A stretch of DNA of 64,000 nt from Pestalotiopsis fici W106-1 (taxonomy: Eukaryota; Ascomycota; Sordariomycetes; Amphisphaeriales; Sporocadaceae): positions 620,001 to 684,000 of the forward strand of contig NW_006917102.1 of NCBI RefSeq assembly GCF_000516985.1. The letters run 5' to 3'. Position numbers and translations under genes: made by a program. Below the pieces are notes generated by a model. The model was not told where the DNA came from and made no database searches. It was given only the letters and a program-made list of their open reading frames with translations. Shown here piece after piece: positions 1 to 10,700 of this stretch (positions within the stretch are counted from its first letter, which is position 1; each line of letters opens with the position of its first letter).

Positions 1-359
1 TCCACGGGGTTTGTTAGTTTCAAGACCCACCTGAATCAGCTACCCATCCGTCGGTCTGCGACTCGGACATGCAACACCAACATCCTTGAGCACCATTCTG
101 ACTATATTCTAGACGAGTCAGCCGTCTGATTTACACACACAGGTCAGTCTCGTCACCTACCTGCCCAGCACGTAACATTTTCTTGATCATATCAACTCGT
201 CCCCTACCTTCCCATTCCGCCATCCGTACGTAATAGTGCCTATACTCCCCACGATCTTCCCACAAGCCACCATATTATACCTCAATAACAACCCGACCAC
301 CATCCAATCACGCAACAGTGAGTCAACGCATCGTCAACCTAGTCGGCGATACAACCTCC

Positions 360-444
360 GGGGATGTGGTCTAGTGGTATGACGTTTCCTTAGCATGCGA
401 TACAAGCATGGAAAAGGTTCTGGGTTCGATTCCCAGCTTCTCCA
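360..444 (+). tRNA. tRNA-Ala (anticodon AGC), intron-containing
   Basis: The acceptor stem GGGGATG pairs with CTTCTCC, followed by discriminator A, and includes the G3-T70 wobble pair that is the alanine identity element. The D-loop carries TAGTGGTA and the T-arm is CTGGG-TTCGATT-CCCAG. The anticodon stem TTTCC/GGAAA encloses a 20-nt loop, which gives anticodon AGC if a 13-nt intron sits after position 37. Position 6-67 is a T-T mismatch. The amino-acid call rests on G3-U70 plus the loop position. Confidence 0.75.
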
Positions 445-553
445 CATTTTTGTCTGTTTTCTACTTGATTGCAAGTTCTCTTTTACCTTGATTCCGTGGT
501 TTGTACATGTCTTGTATAGTAATAAGAGCTCGCTCTTCAACAACAAATCAGTT

Positions 554-651
554 GCTCGGCTAGCTCAGTTGGTTAGAGCGTCGTACTAATATTCTCTCAT
601 CAAGAATATCAAGTTATGCGAAGGTCCTCAGTTCAATCCTGTGGCTGAGCA
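554..651 (+). tRNA. tRNA-Ile (anticodon AAT), intron-containing
   Basis: The acceptor GCTCGGC pairs with GCTGAGC plus discriminator A. The D-arm TAGCTCAGTTGGTTAGAGC is canonical. The anticodon stem TCGTA/TGCGA has a loop starting CTAATA, so the anticodon is AAT (Ile), with an intron of about 24 nt after position 37. The T-stem CTCAG/CTGTG has one T-T mismatch. It lies 109 bp downstream of the tRNA-Ala gene on the same strand. The run of T after 656 would serve as the Pol III terminator. Confidence 0.8.
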
Positions 652-1448
652 ATTCTTTTGCCTTTTTTTCCCCCTCTGACTCTCTAGTTTTTTTTTTACC
701 CATCGTGATTTTTTGTTTTTCTCGGCCTAGTTTAGTGTGGAGTCGCCGGAGGAGTCGGGGCGGAATGGTGCCGACATTACAACCCAACGCGCATAAAGAT
801 TGTCCAGTATGACATGCGGGCGTGTCCGCACCATATTGTGCATTTGGAATCTAGAACACCTTGTGAACATGTCATGAGAAGACTTCATGCATACCAGAAT
901 AGTACAGGATAGAACGATCATAGCAAAGATTCCCTGATAGGATAGTGTCCCCAATGACATAAAAGGCATCTTTTATCAATGCCGAGGCCCATTTAATGGG
1001 GCAGTTATAGTGGAGGCAGAACCCCTCGATTTCGGATTGGCCGGCGAGCTGATAACCCTGTCGATTTGGACAAAATACTGCCTCGGTCTCTGCAACCTCT
1101 TTTGTCTGTCTTTTCTGCGGGACTTGATAGTGTTTGTCTCGACACCCCTAATTTGGCAATGAGTTCTGAACTATGGAACCTGGGAATCGTCTTTGGAAAG
1201 TCTTGCTGTTCCACTCTGCTTAGCAATCAGGGGGGTGGGTTTCCACGTGGATGGGCATTGAACGGGAAGCTTTAACCGTACCAAGGTATAAATATAACAT
1301 AGACATCAGCAACCAATTTGCACGTCGTTATACTTTGTGTGACGCAACATATCTCTAGCAAAAACTTACAAACCATATCATATCCCATCATATTCAACCC
1401 TCGGTCTCAACAAAAAGATAAAAAGTCAAATAAAAGCAAGAAACAAAA
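652..1448. other. Intergenic region; promoter of the EthD gene at its right end
   Basis: It starts with T-rich Pol III terminator sequence. I see no frame with coding character. The last 160 bp are the likely core promoter and A-rich leader of the next gene. Confidence 0.5.
1287..1294 (+). promoter_or_regulatory. TATA box of the EthD-domain gene
   Basis: TATAAATA lies about 155 bp upstream of the ATG at 1449, ahead of an A/C-rich leader ending AACAAAAATGG, a typical fungal start context. Confidence 0.45.
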
Positions 1449-1772
1449 ATGGCTCCCGTTATTCTCAACGTTGCCTACCCATCAGGCTCCGACTTCAACG
1501 TCGAGTACTACACCAGCAAGCACATTCCCCTGGCCGTCGAGGGCTGGAAGGCCATCACCAGCGGCCTCAAGGACTGGAAGCTGTACACGCCCCTGGGCGA
1601 CAACTCGCCCTACGCCGCCGTCCTCGAGGTCACCTTTGAGAGCATGGAGGCCCTCGTCAGCGTCCAGACCAAGGCGCCCGCCGAGCTGCAGACCAAGCTC
1701 AAGGAGGATCTCGTCAACTACTCTACCAAGCCGCCTTCCATGTGGGTCTCGGAGCTCAAGGCTAGCCTGTAA
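1449..1772 (+). CDS. EthD-domain (dimeric alpha/beta barrel) protein
   Basis: A single-exon 107-residue protein. It looks like an EthD-fold protein: the early motif YYTSKHIPL resembles the conserved YY..xHxPL segment of EthD and related ferredoxin-like dimeric barrels. EthD members were first described next to bacterial ETBE-degradation genes; fungal ones often sit beside polyketide or aromatic catabolism genes and may act as small cyclases, decarboxylases or accessory proteins. The specific reaction cannot be told here. It has no signal peptide or membrane segment, so it is probably cytosolic. The ATG has a good context (AAAAATGGC). Codon use is strongly C-ending, which suggests high expression. 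Confidence 0.85.
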   Translation: MAPVILNVAYPSGSDFNVEYYTSKHIPLAVEGWKAITSGLKDWKLYTPLGDNSPYAAVLEVTFESMEALVSVQTKAPAELQTKLKEDLVNYSTKPPSMWVSELKASL

Positions 1773-2389
1773 AGCCAAGGAAAAGCAGAATGGCAGAATT
1801 GAGGCGTGGAGCGAAGCCCTCTGGTGAAAGGATGGCGGACTTGAATGAGTTATCCATGGAAGGATCTCGGGAGTTTTGATGAAATATGCAACAGAGGTAA
1901 CCTTGAGAGGCATATGGGACATCAACTGATGGTTTTACAAGCGAGAGGAAACCTTTTTAGCGGTCGCAATACCAATTTTCGGAGAATCAGCATTCCGATG
2001 AATACATTTTATTCAATCACATCGTCAATTGGCCCGAAAAGCGTGTGTCTGGTTCGAAAAGCGTGTGTCTATATTGAATGCACAGCTGCAATACCGAAAT
2101 GCTGTCATTGCGCAGAACATGGTTCTTGCTTTTATCCGTGAAATCTTCGCAGGAACAACGACGACCCAGAATGCGGGGAAACTGGGGGCGTTAATCGACA
2201 CTGAAAGCCAAGACAAGACCCTCGCACCGCACGTACGGGTATTCATCGTCACAATACAAAGCGAGAACATGACCACAAATAACCTTTTTGGTAACATTCC
2301 ATAATTATTCCTCTTCGGCTCGGAGATAATGCTACAAAATTTTGGATAGCTGAAGTGTTATGATCATCTCGTGTTTTTTTTTTTTTTTT

Positions 2390-2489
2390 NNNNNNNNNNN
2401 NNNNNNNNNNNNNNNNNNNNNNNNNNNNNNNNNNNNNNNNNNNNNNNNNNNNNNNNNNNNNNNNNNNNNNNNNNNNNNNNNNNNNNNNN
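2390..2489. other. Assembly gap (100 N) after a poly-T tract
   Basis: Exactly 100 N directly follow a run of about 17 T. A round number of N usually marks a scaffold join of unknown true length, probably broken at the homopolymer. Confidence 0.98.
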
Positions 2490-2671
2490 CCCCTCCTCTT
2501 CCCTTCCTCGGTGCCTTTTCCAGCGTTGGGTCTATAGTAGCCAAGGCTTTGCCTCAGCTGTGGCCATGACCGTTCCGCAACATTTCATTGGTGGCATATT
2601 ATAGGTTTCAATAGACATCATGAGGTATCCTTGGTTAAATGCAACAACTTGTGTGAGAGTGTGAGAGAGGC

Positions 2672-2678
2672 TATATAT
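2672..2678 (+). promoter_or_regulatory. TATA box of the GH28 gene
   Basis: TATATAT lies 94 bp upstream of the ATG at 2772, after a GTGAGAGA-rich stretch. Position and sequence suit a core promoter. Confidence 0.4.
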
Positions 2679-2771
2679 CCACACCAAGATTACCCCTTGT
2701 TTACTCGTACAAATCACTAGATTTGTCAACCTTGATCTACAGATCACCGAGCTTCTCATCTGATTTTAATA

Positions 2772-4375
2772 ATGCACGCTTCTTCCCTTTTGGTCGGACT
2801 TGCGGCGCTGTACGGTGCCGCTGCGCAGTACGGCCCAGCTCACATCTCTCGTGACAGAAAAGTTTGCGAGGTTGCTGCTTCGGGCACCAATGCGACAGAC
2901 GATGCCCCTGCCATCCTCGCGGCTTTTGACGAGTGTGGCCAAGGTGGTACCGTCTTGTTTACGGAGAACACAACTTACTATGTCAATTCCGTCATGGAAG
3001 TATCTGGACTGCAGGACTGTCATGTTGATATCCGAGGAACTTTGCTAGTGAGGACAACGACAACATCTCCCCACAGTTTGCTTGCATGAATATTGGCCAG
3101 GTCCTAATAAATATAACAGTGGTCGACTGACATTCAATACTGGCTCAACAACTCCCTCCCAGTAGGCTACCAGAATCAGAGTACAGCTTTCAAGCTTGGC
3201 GGCGATCGTGTCTTGATTGATGGTCACGGACATGGCACTTTCGATGGCAATGGCGGCGTTTGGTATCACTATGCTGCTGGTATCTCGAACTTGAAAGGCA
3301 GGCCTCATGCCTTGACACTTGATGGCTTGAACAATTCGCGAGTCACGGGTCTTCAAATGTTGAGGAGCCAGATGTGGTAAGTTTTTGTTAGCTTGAGGCG
3401 CTGTTTGACATATAAATCCCAGTCTTGCTTATACTCTGCCAGGACCTTTTCCATTATTCGTAGCCACTATTCGCTATTTGACAACATATTTGTCAATAAT
3501 ACTGCCCTTGATGGCTCGTCCAGCGGTATGGTATCCGCTATACGGTGAAAAGGAGGTTGAACTAACCCACCAGTAGCAAATACTGATGGCGGTGATACAT
3601 TCTTCTCATCTCATCTAACATTCCGCAACTGGACCGTTGTCAGCAAGGATGACAGCATCTCGTTTAAAGCCAACTCGACCGATATTACAGTCACGGATAG
3701 CCTCTTCATCAACGGGCTGGGCATTGCGATCGGCAGCATTGGCCAATACAAGGACCAATTCGAAACCATTGAGCGAATCAAGGCGGACAATATCACCTTT
3801 AAGAACACGCTCCATGCAGTATGTTTCCCGGCTCTTCTATCTGGTGTTACAAGGTAACTGATATACTGCAGGCATATTTCAAGACTTGGACTGGGGAACA
3901 AGTTGGGTACCCGCCAAACGGTGGTGGAGGCGGTCTGGGCTGTGAGTGATCCATCCGGGGTCATGCAGGTTACCTTGTTGAATGCATAGGGCTGACTTTT
4001 GACGGCTGTTGCCCTTTAGATGCTACTAACCTGTCCTTCACCAACCTGTACGGGACGTCGTTTCGCGGTGCGCCCTTTAGCATTTCTCAGTGCACCACCT
4101 TCTCAGGCACGGCTGGCAACTGCACGTCATCCAAGTTTGAGCTGGAGAATATCGAGTTTGCCAACTTTGACGGCACGGCACCTTCATTGAAGCTGGCCAG
4201 CTTGCAGTGCAGCGGGGTCGCCCCGTGCCATGATATTACCATCAGGAATGTCACACTGGCCAGCAACGGAGAGACTTCACCTCTTTCTTATCTGTGTGGA
4301 AACGTTGTAGATCCCATTGGATGGAATTGCACTGGCGATGCGTGTGTTGGGGGCAGTGCTACCGGGCAATGTTAA
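2772..4375 (+). CDS. Secreted GH28 pectinase (exopolygalacturonase-like)
   Basis: Six exons: 2772-3047, 3120-3376, 3443-3525, 3577-3818, 3872-3941, 4020-4375. Together they give 427 residues, the usual length for fungal exo-acting GH28 enzymes. Residues 1 to about 18 form a signal peptide (MHASSLLVGLAALYGAAAQ). The beta-helix signatures NTDGGD and SKDDSISF carry the three catalytic aspartates expected for GH28. The third motif, normally GHG, reads GLG here, and the RIK motif is replaced by YFK. There are many N-x-S/T sites, as expected for a secreted glycoprotein. The enzyme should hydrolyse alpha-galacturonosyl links of pectin outside the cell; exo-polygalacturonase versus rhamnogalacturonan galacturonohydrolase is undecided. 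All splice phases join in frame. Confidence 0.88.
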
Positions 4376-6649
4376 GACGGCAAAAACGTGCTTTCTGGTC
4401 GGAGCCAATGACTTGAATCAGTGTCGGTGGGACTCGTGGCCTTTGCAATCATAACTGTACTGTTACGGTGTTGTTCCGCGAATGTGATGTAGGCATGCAG
4501 CCATGTTGACGTCCTCGAGATGGGCCAAATGTGTTTATCAGTGTGGCGTTATCCAGCGATTGACAGACAGGCCTTGAGTATCTTCAACGGGGCCAATCGC
4601 TTCGTGTTTGTTACTGGAATGACGATATTGACCATGTGTAGCTTTTCAAAATTGTTTCATGCCCCATACGGGCGTCGATGTTATTATGTTCCATGTTTTG
4701 TAGTTTGACAAGGAAGTCGGCCAAGCCACCCGGTAATAACACCCGGTTGCATGGCAAATTCCTAAATTTGGAAGCTATCCGAGTCCACAATCATTTCAAG
4801 TACTTTTATACACCATGTAACAATAAAAGACATTTTCGGCCCGCGTACGAAGAGATCTTCCATTTGAGGGAAATTGTACTGTGAAGAAAAAAAGCATGGA
4901 AGAAAAATCCAATCATTTACGACAAGACAATCTTGATTCCTGCACAAAGTCGTCAGTAGTGGGTAGCTTTTGCATATTCGTCTGCCGATCCGGAGCAAAA
5001 ATGTGTTTCATCAAGACAGGAGCAGAATGGCGATTGGCTACCACTGGGGATGAAGATGGAGGTCGATCAGGGTCGTCGGTTGCGAGTTTGCACGAATGCG
5101 GACTAGAAGGATCAAGGAAATCTGAATTGGACCTAACGGGTTGATGAGCAGTGGGCACAGACGGGCTCTCGACGGGCGGAAGATTCAGTCCTGGCTGGAT
5201 GGATGACTTGCAAGCAAGCAAGCAAAAACCTAGCTTGCTTGGTGGGCAAGGAAGAGCAGGACAGGTTCAAGCGAGCATTGCGGGTGCGGTTCTTGTTTCC
5301 ATTGAAGTGCGGGCGGAGGGTGGAAACGATGACGTCGCCAGAAGTGCCAACCCCCAGCCCGCACTTTTTTTTCTCTCTTGGGGAAAGGTCGTTGGAGGGA
5401 TGGTCATTTGTGGCTTGATAATGAAGTCTCGCGGCTTGTTTTAGGGTCCCTTTTTTTCTTCTTTGGATCCGACTGCTCGCAAGGTAATGGTGTCTAAAGT
5501 CTGTGGCATTACATATCGTCTGCATTGTCTAGTGCCTACCTAGGGTAGATCCAAGGCAGTTGGGCAGTTCGACGGCGCAATGTCGCCGGGGGGGCTCGAC
5601 TGTAATAATTCTTGCCGGCCAAACAAGACCAAGGAGCTGTCTTGTCGCTGACGTCTTTTCTTCTGGGTGGGCTGCCCTGTGCTCTGCTCTCTGTGCGTCT
5701 GGTGCTCCTGAGCGGTGGGGGATCCCTGACACTGAGCAACCCGCCCATGGGAAAAGTGATGGACCTCTCCTCATTTGGGGTTCGGGCCTTTGAGCTTTGG
5801 CCTGCGAGTGTTGCAATTGAGGTGAGGGGCAGGGCAGTCGGTTCCATCAGCAAATCATTCCGGGCACTTGCCCAGCAGAAAGCAAAACTGGAGGGGTCCC
5901 TGAATGGGGGAATGAAAAGGCGCTGGGATGGCTTGCAGCAACTTCTGCAAATCCATCCCGTCAAGTCATACAATTTTGGAGCCAGTCAGTTTTAGTGGGT
6001 GATTGATTAGTGTAGCGAAGTAGGTACCCAAGGTAAAATGTAGGTGGTAATGTCGAGGTACATTGGATACCCTACGGCAACAGCAACAAATACGCACCAG
6101 GCATTGTACCCTTGAAGGCAGCGGATTCAAAGTGGGATGTAAAGTACCTGTCGACATCACAGCACCCGCAACCTTCTTGTTCGATTAGCTAATGTGATTA
6201 ATACTCTTCCGTACCTTTTACCTACTTTCTCTAGACTGCTGCTACGTACCTACTGTTGTCGTCGTTGTCGTCTAGTCGGGTCATTATCACAATCGTCTGC
6301 CGGATTCTTCAAATTCCATGGCAACCGAGAGCATTGCCCCGTCTCCCCATTCTGCACTACACATTTCTTTTTCTCCCAAGTGCTAAACTTCGATATCCGA
6401 TCCAGAATCTGATCGATCCTCGACGGTGCCCATCCCATTGACCCAAAGCACCACCACGTACATGCACCTCGCTGTCACCTGTCAAGAGGGGTTCTGATCA
6501 ACAGTGCTTCGCGGCACACGCTATCCGATCCGTCTGTTCTGGTCCGGTTCCAGTCCAGCCTTGTCGTTGGATCTACGGTGCACCCAAACGTCCAGATCAG
6601 ACAAAAACCTGCTACTCACTCGAGCCCCGTCCTTCGAGCTGCCTGAAGA
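4376..6649. other. Intergenic region and probable long leader of the MAPKK gene
   Basis: About 2.3 kb with no frame I consider coding. The longest frames (about 130-145 codons, both strands) lack domain character. From about 6190 the plus strand is pyrimidine-rich, which fits a long promoter/5' leader for the HOG MAPKK. Confidence 0.5.
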
Positions 6650-8627
6650 ATGGCCGATACTCCTCCCACTCCTGGGTCTCCCCCAGAGACCCCCGACACT
6701 CCAGAACCCGAATTCCAAGAGCTGTATAGCGACCCTCCCAAGAGGATGCCCTCTTTGCGCTCTGTCTCCGAGCCCGACAAGCCTCTTCACCCCATGTCCG
6801 CCTCTTCCACGCCTCTCGGTGTCCTTTCCAACGCACGGCGGCCGCCCGTGTCCACGGGAATGTCTAGCGGACGTTTGCCCGAGGGCATCAACGCCAAGAT
6901 GAGGGCCTTTCACCTCTCGCGGCAAGGCTCCTCCCCTCTCAACTCTCAGCCCAACTCTGCATCGCCCCAGTCGCCTGTCACTGGCGGCGTGCCCATTGCT
7001 GGGCCTGCCGTCGGGGCGCTTCGCCTGCCCGGCCTCGATCCGCGCCCCTCAAGACCAGGAGCGCCCTCCTTTCCCCAGTCTATGCCTCAGATCCCATCTG
7101 TTGCTGGTCCCAGCGGCGGTCTTGCAGGCAAAAGGAAATTTGGGCTGAAGCTGAGCAACATGACGCCACCGCCGCCGCCTGCGCAAGACTCGCAAAGTGC
7201 TGGATCGGCAGGCCCGGCAGCGCCGCAGCTGGGGGGGCAGAGCCACGGCGCCCCCTCGCAGATGAAGCAGTTTGAAGAATACATTGATTCCGAAAATGGC
7301 TACTTGACCTTCAAGGGGAAAGCCATCATCACGAACAAGGGTGTTGACTTTTCAGATGGTTCCGTCTTTAGGATATCCTTGGACGAGGTCGAGAAACTCG
7401 ACGAGTTGGGCAAAGGAAACTATGGTACCGTCTACAAAGTTCGTCACAGTAAACCACGTGTGCCACGCTTTGGCCCCGGATTGTCTGGAGCCAAACCACT
7501 TTCTGTTCCTGGGACTTTAACGGATACTCCCGACTCTCCCGTCGATGGCAAGGCTGGTGGCACATCTGGTCTGGTTATGGCCATGAAAGAGATACGACTC
7601 GAACTAGACGAGGCAAAGCTGGCAACCATTCTGAAAGAGCTTGTCATTCTCCACGAGTGCGCCTCGCCATACATTATAGATTTCTACGGCGCCTTTTTCC
7701 AAGAGAGCGCTGTATACATGTGCATCGAATACATGGATGGTGGCTCCATTGACAAATTGTACGCCGGTGGCATTCCTGAGAATGTTCTGAGAAAGATCAC
7801 ATACTGTACCGTCATGGGTTTAAAGGAACTCAAGGACAAGCACAACATCATACACCGCGATGTCAAGCCCACAAATATCCTGGCCAACTCCAGGGGCCAA
7901 GTCAAGATCTGCGACTTTGGTGTCAGTGGTAATCTGGTGGCCAGCATGGCACGAACAAATATTGGTTGTCAAAGCTACATGGCCCCGGAGCGAATATCCG
8001 GGGGAGCACTCATGGCCGGCGGAGCATCAGATGGAACGTACAGCGTTCAGAGCGATATTTGGAGTCTGGGCTTGACCCTCATTGAGTGCGCCATGGGTCA
8101 ATATCCTTACAAGCCGAACCAGACGTCTTCCATTTTTGCTCAATTATCGGTAAGTTTTCTTGGGATTGTGTCCGCCCCTCTTCTCCGTCTTCACAACATG
8201 TTACTGACTCTCTCCTTTCAAGGCTATTGTGGACGAAGACCCTCCGGATATGCCCGCCGATGGCTACTCTGCCACTGCTGTTCGATTCGTAAAATCTTGC
8301 CTCAACAAGAAAGCAAGCTTGCGTCCAACATACCAAGCACTCCTCAACTCGGAGTGGCTCAAGGATATGACGAAACCCGAGACCATCACCGAAGAGGACG
8401 AGGAAGCTGCCGAGAATGATGCGAGCGCAGAGGCCATTTCCAACGCAGCAGATAATCTGGACATGCGCAAGTCAGGCACTGAAGATCCAGATGTTGCGGA
8501 ATGGGTCAAAAGTGTCCTGGAAAGAAAGGAAAATGGCCAGTACGGCGACGACATTGAAAAGCCCGCGCTGCATGCGGCTCCTCTAGATGCCGTCAGTCCC
8601 GATATTCGAGCCGAAGCAGCTGCCTAA
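6650..8627 (+). CDS. pbs2: HOG-pathway MAP kinase kinase (Pbs2 / OS-5 type)
   Basis: Exons 6650-8149 and 8223-8627 (intron GTAAGT...TTTCAAG) encode 634 residues, close to known filamentous-fungal Pbs2 orthologues. The first ~230 residues are Ser/Pro-rich and disordered; the kinase domain follows, with glycine loop GKGNYGTVY near residue 253, ATP lysine K313, HRDVKPTN with D404, and DFG at D422. The activation segment SMARTNIGCQSYMAPERI has the MAPKK S-x3-T pair at S432/T436 and is diagnostic for Pbs2. A Pro/Gly-rich insertion lies between glycine loop and ATP lysine. It should relay Ssk2-type MAPKKK signals to Hog1 in osmotic and oxidative stress, and in phenylpyrrole/dicarboximide sensitivity. 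The C-terminal tail is acidic. The gene symbol rests on this motif pattern. Confidence 0.95.
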
Positions 8628-9863
8628 GTCGCTCAAAGAACGCAGTATCAATGAACTGCGCTGAAAATCCTCCTACGAGTCAAGCCTGTATTGCAATAGG
8701 GCAAGCACACGAAACAACTACCTGGGCTGCTCTGCGGAAATAGCCCATTTACGGACGGCAGGCCTTCCGTATACGCTGTGATATTTACAGACCGATTTTT
8801 CTCTCTAGTACATGATGTAGCATAAGCGGCGTACACTTTCCCTTTGTTACTTTTCTCACTCAGAACGGACATGGGCCTCAATGGTCGGATTCACGCAATC
8901 TCTGTTTCACAACGAGACCACGGAACGTATAAACGAACGTAAACGATTCGATGGAGGATAAAATAGACGGCGTCCCTTGTAAACGATTTGGGACGGCGCA
9001 ACTTTTTTTGGTTTTGGTTTTACTTGCTTTGTATTGTGATTTTATTTGGCGAGAGTTCCTTACCCGTCTGGGGTCCAATGTTTCAATGAAACACGTACAC
9101 AATTGAACGGAAGGTCGCGGCAGCGGATGTATTCATTGGGCATCACATATACGAGCAAGGCACAACCCGTCGACTGGATGAGGAATCATTGAGTGGGAGT
9201 TTAGCCCTGTACGAGATGGGCCGGCGGTCCTGTATGGGATATTTCTTCTCCAGACTGATTGCCTACCTAGTTAAGAAGATCGAAGGGGAAGACAAGTCTG
9301 AATCAATATCGCACTAAAACTTTTTTTTTTTTTTTCATCAGTCCCACATACACATAAAATAAACTGAGTGATGCGCTTGTACTTGTTCGAATGCAGCACA
9401 CAGAGGTGACATTAATGCATATTGTATAATACTGATCCCGTGACCTTCTTGGAGAAAGGAAAGACAGACTGCAGATGACAAGGTACCCAGGTACGTAAAA
9501 TACTAGAATTGCTGAGAAATTATTATTCTAACGAAGGGCTCATTTTGGTATCAATTACACGCCATTACACCGTGTCAAAAAAACAGTCATTTTCCCCTCT
9601 GCTCTCTCCCTCTTTGCAGGTTGAAGAAGAAACATTGAAAAATCGCGAGCAAAATTCCGCTCAGAACGCCACCAATATGCAAATTCCACTCAACTGTACA
9701 ATCATCTCAAATTACTGGTCGTCATCGGATTACTTCTGCTTGCAAAAAGCTGAGACAAACTGCACCCATACATGAGATTTAGACATCTGTTTCTGTTTTT
9801 TGTTTCTGCACAAGTCGGGGTTTAATTTCTCCGAATTAATTTTGGTTTTGGGCGCTTTCTCCT
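8628..9863. other. Convergent intergenic region (MAPKK and SUR7 3' ends)
   Basis: This holds the 3' UTRs of two convergent genes. There is a poly-T tract near 9319-9335. No coding frame is supported. Confidence 0.5.
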
Positions 9864-10700
9864 TTAGGAGTAATCGTCCTTGACACGGCGGCTGCCCATG
9901 TCGTAGCTGCGGCGACTGCGCACACTCTTTTGACGGCCCCAGCGGCTGCCACCGGCGCTGTAGCGATCCTTGCCGGCGCGAGTGCCGATGCAGTAGAGCA
10001 CCAGGGAGATGAAGAGAGCGGCCCAGGCACCCCAGGCAAAGCCGAACGCCCACACGCCAATGTTGGCGTCGCGGCCGTCGGCGCGAAAGGCGTTGCGGGC
10101 CTTGACAAACTCGGCCGTCATAAGGGACACGGCCACGGTGAAGAAGGCGAAGGCAATGGCCGTGGTGAAGCCGGCGACGGCGGACCCGAGACGGCCGCAG
10201 CACGCCAGGAAACCGCTAAAGAAGGCGACGACGGCAAAGAAGAGGGAAATGAGCCAAAAGACCCAGCCAAAGCGCCACATCAAGTAGTAGTAGCGGCTGG
10301 TGGTGTCGCCGCCGCTGGAGCCGACGAGGGCGTCGGGGGCGCCCGAGGGGTTACCGCTCCAGGCCCAGCCAAAGGCGGGCGCGGGCGCGGCCTTGCTGCA
10401 GTCGAGGTTGCCGGTGCCGCAGTGGTAAAAGTACGTCCACTGGGTCACGTCGCGGGCGCCCGTGATGCCCGACGTGTCGGCGCTCAAAAAGTAGGTGTGG
10501 TTGAGCGGCGTCGTGTTGGCGACGCCGGCAAGGATGACGAAGAACATCATGACGATGCTTCCGGCGAGGAAGAGCATCGATACAATGCTGAGGCCGGCAT
10601 CTGTTTCGTTGGAAAAGTCGTGTGTTAGTAATTGTGTGATTTTAACCCCTCAAATAAAATTCCAGAGATTGATCCATGGCAACATACGTGAGAAGGCCAT
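9864..10700 (-). CDS. SUR7/PalI-family four-span membrane protein
   Basis: Exon 1 is only 13 nt (10688-10700, encoding MAFS plus one base) and joins 9864-10600 in frame, giving 249 residues; the intron runs GTATGT...AACAG. The topology is SUR7/PalI-like: one N-terminal span (about residues 8-28), a long extracytoplasmic loop with WTYFYHC and a second Cys downstream, then three spans (about 115-220) and a basic Arg/Ser-rich cytosolic tail. Family members mark eisosome/MCC plasma-membrane domains or take part in ambient-pH sensing and cell-wall integrity. The long loop with paired cysteines favours the SUR7 side over PalI. The start was chosen because the micro-exon restores the missing N-terminus of span 1. 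Confidence 0.85.

Larger units (their letters stand above)
1773..2771. other. Intergenic region with assembly gap
   Basis: This holds no recognisable gene. It contains a near-perfect 20-bp-period tandem duplication (copies at 2035-2050 and 2055-2070) and the 100-N gap. The final 100 bp carry the GH28 core promoter. Confidence 0.5.

Noticed and set aside
5536..5973. 145-codon minus-strand frame upstream of the MAPKK gene
   Set aside because: Low-quality composition, no conserved motif, overlapped by equally long frames on the other strand.
9930..10628. 232-codon frame antisense to the SUR7-family gene
   Set aside because: A GC-rich shadow frame; the minus strand has clear transmembrane and family features.
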